Below, piece by piece: positions 1 to 6,159 of a stretch of DNA of 13,044 nt. This DNA comes from CAYZQE01 sp964480635 (GTDB lineage Bacteria > Pseudomonadota > Gammaproteobacteria > GCA-001735895). The position numbers and the translations under genes are program-made. Position 1 is the stretch's first letter. Each line of letters begins with the position of its first letter. The stretch spans positions 1-13,044 of the forward strand of contig CAYZQE010000067.1 in assembly GCA_964480635.1 (NCBI GenBank), in the 5' to 3' direction. Under the pieces are notes generated by a model. The model ran no database searches and was not told the DNA's origin. It was given only the letters and a program-made list of their open reading frames with translations.

Positions 1-114
1 TAGGCTTGTAGTGGATTGCGGAAGTCAGGAAATAGTGTTTTCTGTATAGGTTTTACTATTGAGTGATGTGTTTTTAGCGTAATCTTTCAAGATACTTGCT
101 TTTCTCTCCCCTTT

Positions 115-230
115 TTAATCAGCCTCAGTTTCTATCAAAAATAGGATGAAGCATTGGCTGTTTGAGCGGTAGCGAGTTTCCAATGCGCCTATTTTTGATA
201 GAAACTGAGGTTTCCCGTAGGGCTGATTAA
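115..230. repeat. Long hairpin / fold-back element with mirror-symmetric loop
   Basis: Three nested pairs of complementary arms are visible. The outer 10-nt ends TTAATCAGCC (115-124) and GGCTGATTAA (221-230) are complementary. The 23-nt arms 123-145 and 188-210 are perfectly complementary. Inside them GCATTGG (151-157) pairs with CCAATGC (180-186). The 22-nt loop contains TTTGAGCGGTAGCGAGTTT (161-179), which reads nearly the same backwards on the same strand. The right side carries an unpaired 10-nt bulge (211-220). TTAA at both extremities could be a target duplication or simply part of the repeat. No T-tract follows either arm, so it is not a standard intrinsic terminator, although it lies downstream of the MAPEG gene. 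The GAGCG/GCGAG loop resembles motifs I remember from REP-like repeats of gammaproteobacteria; that link is inference. Nothing recognisable lies in 1-114. Confidence 0.85.
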
Positions 231-267
231 CTTGGGTGACATTTTGTTTGTATTTTGTGGCACTTCA

Positions 268-289
268 AAAGACAATGCCCGTGCGGCAT
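268..289 (-). terminator. Weak terminator candidate downstream of the MAPEG gene
   Basis: About 40 nt after the MAPEG stop, on the minus strand, ATGCC (289-285) can pair with GGCAT (279-275) around a 5-nt loop, followed by TGTCTTTTG. The stem is only 5 bp and the T-tract only four bases, so this is a weak candidate for the end of the ybiT operon. The rest of 231-330 shows no gene and no stronger structure. Confidence 0.2.
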
Positions 290-330
290 GAGCACACCAC
301 TCTCAACAAACCACAGACAAAAACGCAAAC

Positions 331-759
331 TTAATGCATTCTGAAAACCAAATCAAAACTTAAAACAATCCAAAATACCATCAGTACAATGGTGCCAAAG
401 AAAAACACTGGAAATCTAAATTTTAAACGATTATTACTAATGTGAATAAAGCTATGAAGATAACGCGCTAACACATAAACCCAAGCCAAAATAACAAGAG
501 GCAGCGTGACGTTATTTGTAATATAGCTAATCGTACAGGCAAAATAGAGCAGAATAGGCAGTGCTAATAAATTATCAAAGTTTTGGCTGATTAAGGTGAG
601 TTTTTCGGGGCTATCATAACCTGAATAGGTACGAAAAAATTTAACATCAATAGATTTATCCTTAACCGCTTTAACGCGTTGATAGCCTAGTAGCAATAAC
701 ACATAAAAGGTTAAAAAGACTAAAGCAATGACGGGATAAAATATGATGCTTTGTTGCAT
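331..759 (-). CDS. MAPEG family integral membrane protein
   Basis: Small 142-residue, very hydrophobic protein with four predicted membrane segments at about residues 6-26, 62-82, 84-104 and 116-139. This is the four-helix layout of the MAPEG family (membrane-associated proteins in eicosanoid and glutathione metabolism). The section RYLHSFIHISNNRLKFRF before the last helix and the SQNFDNLLALP stretch at the second helix fit the bacterial branch. Characterised members are glutathione-dependent transferases or peroxidases, but most bacterial ones have no known substrate and none can be named here. It sits in the inner membrane. The ATG comes 1 nt after the stop of the DUF3820 gene and has no clear Shine-Dalgarno sequence, so translation is probably coupled to the upstream genes. 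It is the last gene of the ybiT operon. Family assignment is fairly secure; function is unknown. Confidence 0.82.
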   Translation of the reverse strand: MQQSIIFYPVIALVFLTFYVLLLLGYQRVKAVKDKSIDVKFFRTYSGYDSPEKLTLISQNFDNLLALPILLYFACTISYITNNVTLPLVILAWVYVLARYLHSFIHISNNRLKFRFPVFFFGTIVLMVFWIVLSFDLVFRMH

Positions 760-760
760 G

Positions 761-991
761 TTAAAGTTTGGTTAATGGCTCAAGCATTGCTTCTAAGCCA
801 TTCACTTTAATTTCATACATTAAACCTAATTGTTCGCCTAATTTACCTTTTGGAAAGCCTTTATTGTGAAACCATACTAAATAAGGCTCTGGAAGATACA
901 GTAGTTTACGGCCTGCATATTTCCCAAAAGGCATTTCTTGATTAACGGCATCAATTAATTTTTGTTGATCAGTCGATGCCGTTATGTCCAT
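761..991 (-). CDS. DUF3820 family small protein
   Basis: A 76-residue soluble protein. The core MPFGKYAGRKLLYLPEPYLV, then WFHNKGFPKGKLG and an E-K-NGLE stretch near the C-terminus, is the signature of the DUF3820 family (short cytoplasmic proteins, also found as a tail on some exonuclease-type proteins). The length is normal for the stand-alone form and no signal or membrane segment is present. Its biochemical role is not established. The start ATG shares one base with the ybiT stop (TAATG), and the MAPEG gene begins 1 nt after its own stop, so the three genes are almost certainly co-transcribed and translationally coupled. No independent ribosome-binding site is visible, which supports coupling. 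Confidence 0.85.
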   Translation of the reverse strand: MDITASTDQQKLIDAVNQEMPFGKYAGRKLLYLPEPYLVWFHNKGFPKGKLGEQLGLMYEIKVNGLEAMLEPLTKL

Positions 992-2583
992 TAGGCCAGT
1001 GTTAATTGATGGGCTAGGTATTCTTCATAAGGGCCTTGAAAATCAACAAATCCGTTGTCTTTTATGTCAATGATTCGTGTTGCAAGCGATGATACAAATT
1101 CACGATCATGGCTCACAAAAATTAAGGTGCCTTCATAGTTGTCTAGTGCTAAATTTAATGACTCAATAGATTCCATATCTAAATGGTTAGTTGGCTCATC
1201 CATCAATAATATGTTGGTGTCCGCCATCATTAATCGACCAAACAACAATCTATTTTTCTCACCACCTGAGCAGATTTTGGCTTTCTTAATAAAATCATCT
1301 TTAGAAAATAACATGCGACCTAAAACACCTCGAACATATTGCTCATCTTGCTTTGGTGTGCGCCATTGGTTCATCCAATCTAACAAATTTAACTCGTTAT
1401 CAAAAAAGCTGGTGCTGTCTTGTGGGCAGTACCCAATAGTGGCATTTTCAGCCCATTTTATAACGCCTTCGTTCGCTTGAAGTTCATCGGTTAATAAACG
1501 TAAAAAGGTGGTTTTACCCACGCCGTTTTCACCAATAACAGCAACACGGCTGCCGGCGTCTAAAATTAAGTTAGCATTTTTAAATAGATTCTTGTCAAAG
1601 CCATGACCTAAGTTTTCTAAGATAAGCGCTTGGCGATGGAGTTTCTTTTCTTGGCCAAAACGAATAAAAGGCGAGATGCGACTTGAACGTTTAATATCAT
1701 TGAGCTCAATTTTATCTAATTTTTTAGCACGTGATGTCGCTTGCTTTGCTTTAGATGCATTGGCTGAGAAACGACTCACAAATGACTGTAATTCAGCAAT
1801 TTCTATCTTCATTTTATTGTTTTCATTTTGCATGGTTTCGCGCGCTTGAGTCGCTGCAATCATGAAATCATCGTAGCTGCCGGGATAGACTTTAATATCA
1901 CCATAATCAATGTCTGCCATATGAGTGCAAACAGAATTTAAAAAGTGTCTATCGTGCGAAATAATAATCATAGTGCTTTTGCGTTCATTTAAAACGCCTT
2001 CTAACCAACGGATGGTATTTATATCTAAGTTGTTGGTTGGCTCGTCGAGCAATAAAATATCAGGGTCTGAGAATAGGGCTTGAGCCAGTAAAACACGGAG
2101 TTTCCAACCGGGAGCGACATCAGCCATAGAGCCATAATGCATGCTTTGGTCAATACCCGCATTGATGAGTAATTCGCCAGCGCGACTTTCTGCGCTGTAG
2201 CCATCCATTTCTGCATACTCTGTTTCTAAGTCAGCAACGCGCATGCCATCGTCTTCACTCATTTCTGGCATGGCATAGATACGATCACGCTCTTCTTTTA
2301 CTGTCCATAACTCTGCATGCCCCATGATAACCGTGTTAATAACACTGTATTTATCAAAAGCGTATTGATCTTGACTGAGTTTGCCGATACGTTCATTAGG
2401 CGAGATCATAACATTGCCAGAGGTTGCCTCTAGGCTGCCATCCAAAATTTTCATGAAAGTTGATTTGCCGCAGCCATTAGCGCCAATTAAGCCATAACGA
2501 TTGCCATCTGTGAATTTGATGGAAATATCTTCGAATAAGGGTTTTGCACCAAATTGAATGGTAATGTTTGCTGTTGAAATCAC
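991..2583 (-). CDS. ybiT: ABC-F family ATPase, YbiT type
   Basis: Soluble tandem ATPase of the ABC-F family, ribosome-associated translation factors that bind near the E site. Two ABC domains are visible. The first has Walker A GANGCGKST (about residue 34), the YbiT-type signature VAPGWKLRVLLAQALF and Walker B DILLLDEPTNNLD. Then comes the charged linker with FVSRFSANASKAKQATSRAKK, and the second domain has Walker A GENGVGKTT, signature CSGGEKNR and NILLMDEPTNHLDMESIES. The sequence follows E. coli YbiT closely throughout. I chose the GTG start at 2583 because it gives exactly 530 residues, the length of YbiT, begins in register with it (ISTANITIQFG against LVSSNVTMQFG), and has an AGGT ribosome site 7 nt upstream. 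A longer frame from ATG 2643 would add 20 hydrophobic residues across the likely promoter. The exact cellular role of YbiT is not settled. First gene of a three-gene operon. Confidence 0.93.
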   Translation of the reverse strand: MISTANITIQFGAKPLFEDISIKFTDGNRYGLIGANGCGKSTFMKILDGSLEATSGNVMISPNERIGKLSQDQYAFDKYSVINTVIMGHAELWTVKEERDRIYAMPEMSEDDGMRVADLETEYAEMDGYSAESRAGELLINAGIDQSMHYGSMADVAPGWKLRVLLAQALFSDPDILLLDEPTNNLDINTIRWLEGVLNERKSTMIIISHDRHFLNSVCTHMADIDYGDIKVYPGSYDDFMIAATQARETMQNENNKMKIEIAELQSFVSRFSANASKAKQATSRAKKLDKIELNDIKRSSRISPFIRFGQEKKLHRQALILENLGHGFDKNLFKNANLILDAGSRVAVIGENGVGKTTFLRLLTDELQANEGVIKWAENATIGYCPQDSTSFFDNELNLLDWMNQWRTPKQDEQYVRGVLGRMLFSKDDFIKKAKICSGGEKNRLLFGRLMMADTNILLMDEPTNHLDMESIESLNLALDNYEGTLIFVSHDREFVSSLATRIIDIKDNGFVDFQGPYEEYLAHQLTLA

Positions 2584-2614
2584 GTGAGAACCTAGCTGCT
2601 TAAAAAAGGCGCAT

Positions 2615-2643
2615 ACTATACCTAAAAGCAACATAAAAATCAT
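2615..2643 (-). promoter_or_regulatory. Candidate promoter of the ybiT operon
   Basis: On the minus strand, TATAGT (2620-2615) is five of six to the sigma-70 -10 box. It lies 17 nt downstream of a weak -35, ATGATT (2643-2638). Transcription would begin near 2608 and leave a leader of about 25 nt before the GTG start of ybiT, with AGGT as the ribosome site. This position supports the GTG start over the upstream ATG. The -35 is poor, so confidence is moderate. Confidence 0.4.
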
Positions 2644-2651
2644 AAATTAAC

Positions 2652-2665
2652 GCATCATGCGATGC
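2652..2665 (-). terminator. Small hairpin after the glutamate dehydrogenase gene
   Basis: GCATC (2652-2656) and GATGC (2661-2665) are complementary around a 4-nt loop, beginning 16 nt past the stop of the dehydrogenase gene. On the minus strand it is followed by GTTAATTTATGATTTTT, T-rich but not a clean tract. It could be a weak terminator separating this gene from ybiT, whose promoter lies directly downstream. Confidence 0.25.
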
Positions 2666-2680
2666 ATAATCTAATGTTTT

Positions 2681-5600
2681 CTAACAATTATCTTCAGTGG
2701 ATAATTGTTTGCTTAATAAACGTACTTCATTAATAGCAACCGTCAGTAATGCAAAATCAAAGGTTTGATGGTTTTTAATAGCTGTGAGTTGTTCTTGATA
2801 GCGTTCAAGAGCATAGCTTTGTGTTGTATTCCAGTCGTCTAATGCTTTATGAATGTGGCTTTTATTTTTAAGCTTTTTAAGTAAATAATAGGTAATGTTT
2901 TTTTGGTGTCTATGTAATTCATTACGCATAGAAATCATGGCAAGTTGGTGCCAATGGTTGCGCATCGTTAGTTTAGAGATGCTTTGCTTTAGCCATTGTA
3001 AATCCAATATTTTAGCGACAGTATAAAAAAGCTTGGCAGTTTTATCGATAGGAGCTTTCAGTGATAAGGCTGTTTCAGCAATATCAAAGGATGACGATAA
3101 AGGGATAACGGCAGGCAAACGGGTAATGATAGTTTCTGACGCGTGGTGTTTTTTTAATAGCTTTTTAAGTTCGTTGGTTTCGCGTTTGATATCACCAGAG
3201 AGCAAGGAGTAGATATTTATTTGAAGTTTTCTAATGGGCTGTTGAAAACGACCAACAATAAAATCAATATCGAATTGGTTAGGATAGTTACGTAATATCC
3301 AACTAATAGAGCGTTGAATTAACCCCGTGATTGTTTGAAAACAACGGTAGCGTATCAATTCTGGTATATCATCTGCTTTTTCAACATCTTGCCATAGTTG
3401 ATTGATCTCAAAAATTTCGATAACGCTAAGATAGGCTTTGGCAATGAGCATAATATTAGCGCTGGTTTGTTCTTTCATTTTAAAACCAAAGCCTATGCCC
3501 AGTTGGTTGACCATTTGGTTAGATACTAAGGTGGCTATGATGTCATTTTTAAGCGCATGATTTTTTATGTGTTCAGGGTAATTATCACGCAGTGGCTTTG
3601 GAAAATAATTTAACAAAATACGTTGAAAGGACTCACCTTCAAATGAATCAGCTTCTAATAGAGCTTGTTTGAAAACAAGTTTACTGTAAGACACTAACAC
3701 TGAAATTTCGGGTTTACTTAAGCCTTTATTTTGATTGATGCGTTCTTTTAAAGCGATATCACTGGGTAATTGTTCTAGTTTTCGTGATAGCACTTTGCTA
3801 CTTTCTAAGTGCGTAATAAAGCGCGCATGTTCATAAATATTTTCGAAAGCGGTTAACTCGGTTAAATCGATAATCTGAGTTTGCTTTATATTATTTGAAA
3901 GGGTTAATTGGGCGACTTCATCGGTCATATCTTCGAGCAGGATATTACGTTGTTCCAAATTAAGTAGGCCATCCCCAATAACCTGTTGCAGTAAAATTTT
4001 AATGTTAACTTCATGATCAGAGCAATCAACGCCTGCTGAATTATCAATGGCATCGGTATAAATGTCGCCACCGTGTTGAGCAAATTCAATGCGCCCAAGT
4101 TGGGTAACACCTAAATTACCGCCTTCGCCTATCATTTTTACATTTAATTCTGTCGCGTTTACACGTATGGCATCGTTAGCTTTATCTTGAACGTCTAAAT
4201 CAGTTTCACTTTCGGCTTTAATGTAAGTACCTATGCCACCATTCCATAACAGGTCAGCTTTGGCTTTTAAAATGAGGTGAATTAATTCATTGGGCGTTAC
4301 CGAGCTTTGTTCAATATTTAAGCATTGCTGTATTTCGGGTGTTACATTAATTTTTTTGCTATTGCGATTAAAAACACCACCACCCGAGCTAATAAGGTTC
4401 GGGTCATAATCATTCCATCCTGAACGTGGTAAATTAAAGAGACGCTGACGTTCAATATAGCTAGATGCTGAGTCAGGGTTAGGGTCTATAAAAATGTGCA
4501 AATGATTAAACGCGGCGATTAATCGAATTTTTTTAGACAGTAACATACCATTGCCAAATACATCGCCAGACATATCACCAATGCCAATCACCGTGAAGTT
4601 AGTTTGCTGGCAATCAATATTAATGACTTTAAAATGTCGCTTAACCGATTCCCATGCGCCACGCGCGGTAATGCCCATTTTTTTATGGTCGTAGCCTACG
4701 CTACCACCTGAGGCAAACGCATCATCTAGCCAAAAACATTGTTGGCGTGCAATGCTGTTGGCAATGTCCGAAAATGTGGCAGTGCCCTTGTCTGCTGCAA
4801 CGACTAAATAGGGGTCGGTCTCATCATGAATACGTGTATTTTCGGGGTGTATTACATCACCATTAACTAGGTTATCTGTTATTTTAAGTAAGCTCGAAAT
4901 ATATAAGCGGTAGCACTGTTCAACTTCATTCATTTGCTCTGCACGGTTGTGCTGCGCAGAGATAGATTTACAAATGAATCCGCCTTTAGAACCCGTTGGA
5001 ACAATAACCGCATTTTTCACCATTTGCGCTTTCATTAAGCCTAATATTTCGGTGCGGTAATCTTCGAGTCTGTTAGACCAACGTAACCCGCCACGAGCGA
5101 CCTTGCCGCCACGTAAATGAACGCCTTCGAAACGATTGCTATAGACAAAAATTTCAAATTCAGGGGTGGGTTTTGGCATGCGGGCTATTAAATTAGGGAT
5201 GAGTTTAAAGCTACATATTTGCTTGCTTTGTGCATCATCTTGATAAAAATTTGTGCGACAGGTTGCTAAAATGAGTTCGTTGTATACTTTTAAGATGGTG
5301 TCGTGATCTATTGAGAGAACATCATTTAACAGTGCATCGAGTTTTTCGTTTAATACGTCATGCGTTTTACTTAATGGATTAAAACGATTGTTAAATTGTT
5401 GGGCTAGTAAGTGGCATATTTTAGGGTTAGCGATTAATGCCTCGGCAATATAGTCAGCACTGTACGGTGTTTTTATTTGTTTTAAATAAGCTGCATAAGC
5501 ACGAAAAATTTGTATTTGTTGAGCATTAAGTTGCGCACTTAACAGTAGTAAATTAAAAGTATCAATGGAATAGTTGCCTTCCCAGCAACGTAAATACAGC

Positions 5601-6049
5601 TGTTCAAAGTGCTGATTGCTTGCATCATCAATAGGGTGAGCTAGTGCCTGCAGAAAACTCACTTGATAGCGATGAATCCAAAATATGTTCTCATCAAGAA
5701 TAACTTGCTTGGGTTTTTCAATTAAAACTTTTAAGCCCATAGATTGTAAAATATTAAGCGATTGTGATAATTCAACGGCATCATCTTTGGCATAAATGTT
5801 TAATAGCTTAAGATCATCTGTACCCGGTTCAAATTGGGTAGCAATGAGTTGCTTTTTACAGCGCTCTAAACCCGTGATATCTAATAATGCGCGATCTACC
5901 GTTGAAATCATTAAGTAATCAAACAAGGATTCATAATCTTTAAATAAAGCAGCACCTAATGTATTGCCATATTGATCGTTTAATGCAGTGCGTATTGAAT
6001 GTGTCCAAGCTTGTTGGGCGTATAAATCGAGATTATTAACTGTTGGCAT
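2681..6049 (-). CDS. gdhB: NAD-dependent glutamate dehydrogenase, N-terminally short form
   Basis: Catalyses oxidative deamination of glutamate to 2-oxoglutarate and ammonia with NAD+, in the cytoplasm; usually a catabolic enzyme. The catalytic core is intact: GGKVARGGLRWS (about 314-325), the lysine-rich active-site region MVKNAVIVPTGSKGGF (343-358), VAADKGTATFSDIAN (417-431), FASGGSVGYDHKKMGITARG (445-464), the nucleotide-binding glycine motif GIGDMSGDVFGNG (489-501), and ADLLWNGGIGTYIK further on. A long helical C-terminal domain follows. These match the GDH-180 family (Pseudomonas GdhB, about 1600 residues). Here the protein has 1122 residues: its first residues align from memory with roughly residue 480 of GdhB, so the N-terminal ACT-like regulatory region is missing. 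Only 110 nt separate it from the complete upstream gene, with no remnant of the missing part. The ATG lacks a clear Shine-Dalgarno sequence. No frameshift or internal stop is present, so it is probably functional but perhaps regulated differently. Confidence 0.9.
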   Translation of the reverse strand: MPTVNNLDLYAQQAWTHSIRTALNDQYGNTLGAALFKDYESLFDYLMISTVDRALLDITGLERCKKQLIATQFEPGTDDLKLLNIYAKDDAVELSQSLNILQSMGLKVLIEKPKQVILDENIFWIHRYQVSFLQALAHPIDDASNQHFEQLYLRCWEGNYSIDTFNLLLLSAQLNAQQIQIFRAYAAYLKQIKTPYSADYIAEALIANPKICHLLAQQFNNRFNPLSKTHDVLNEKLDALLNDVLSIDHDTILKVYNELILATCRTNFYQDDAQSKQICSFKLIPNLIARMPKPTPEFEIFVYSNRFEGVHLRGGKVARGGLRWSNRLEDYRTEILGLMKAQMVKNAVIVPTGSKGGFICKSISAQHNRAEQMNEVEQCYRLYISSLLKITDNLVNGDVIHPENTRIHDETDPYLVVAADKGTATFSDIANSIARQQCFWLDDAFASGGSVGYDHKKMGITARGAWESVKRHFKVINIDCQQTNFTVIGIGDMSGDVFGNGMLLSKKIRLIAAFNHLHIFIDPNPDSASSYIERQRLFNLPRSGWNDYDPNLISSGGGVFNRNSKKINVTPEIQQCLNIEQSSVTPNELIHLILKAKADLLWNGGIGTYIKAESETDLDVQDKANDAIRVNATELNVKMIGEGGNLGVTQLGRIEFAQHGGDIYTDAIDNSAGVDCSDHEVNIKILLQQVIGDGLLNLEQRNILLEDMTDEVAQLTLSNNIKQTQIIDLTELTAFENIYEHARFITHLESSKVLSRKLEQLPSDIALKERINQNKGLSKPEISVLVSYSKLVFKQALLEADSFEGESFQRILLNYFPKPLRDNYPEHIKNHALKNDIIATLVSNQMVNQLGIGFGFKMKEQTSANIMLIAKAYLSVIEIFEINQLWQDVEKADDIPELIRYRCFQTITGLIQRSISWILRNYPNQFDIDFIVGRFQQPIRKLQINIYSLLSGDIKRETNELKKLLKKHHASETIITRLPAVIPLSSSFDIAETALSLKAPIDKTAKLFYTVAKILDLQWLKQSISKLTMRNHWHQLAMISMRNELHRHQKNITYYLLKKLKNKSHIHKALDDWNTTQSYALERYQEQLTAIKNHQTFDFALLTVAINEVRLLSKQLSTEDNC

Positions 6050-6059
6050 GATGTGTTAT

Positions 6060-6107
6060 TTTTTTATTGGTTTATAGCTTTATATAGACCAATAAAAAAC
6101 AGCGCAA
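6060..6107 (-). promoter_or_regulatory. Palindrome overlapping the gdh promoter
   Basis: The best promoter upstream of the dehydrogenase is TTGCGC (6107-6102), a 17-nt spacer, and TATAAA (6084-6079) on the minus strand. It predicts a start near 6072 and a 23-nt leader. A palindrome with perfect 12-nt arms, TTTTTTATTGGT (6060-6071 on plus) and ACCAATAAAAAA (6088-6099), encloses the -10 box; after one mismatch the arms continue for 4 more bp. The arms lie in the spacer and around +1 to +13, a typical place for a dimeric repressor. Because one arm is upstream of transcription start, it would act as DNA, not as an RNA hairpin. The T-before-A order is also opposite to an intrinsic terminator. Operator function is inferred. 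The rest of 6108-6159 holds no other clear signal. Confidence 0.5.
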
Positions 6108-6159
6108 AGATTTGTTAGTCCTAAGTTAAGAACTGCATTAATAATTGTATATTTGAGTG

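Noticed and set aside
115..230. Hairpin read as a rho-independent terminator or an integron attC site
   Set aside because: No T-tract follows the stem on either strand, and no attC core sites or cassette genes are visible.
1139..1480. 113-residue plus-strand frame inside ybiT, and other frames antisense to the large genes
   Set aside because: They are shadows of well-conserved genes on the other strand, with low-complexity translations and no recognisable domains.
6060..6099. Palindrome read as an intrinsic terminator of the GGDEF-EAL gene
   Set aside because: The tracts run T before the stem and A after it on both strands, the reverse of a terminator, the stem is AT-rich, and the best gdh promoter overlaps it.
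6050..6159. Possible frameshifted remains of the missing N-terminal third of the glutamate dehydrogenase
   Set aside because: Only 110 nt separate the start from an intact upstream gene, and they contain promoter-like and palindromic sequence but no related coding sequence.
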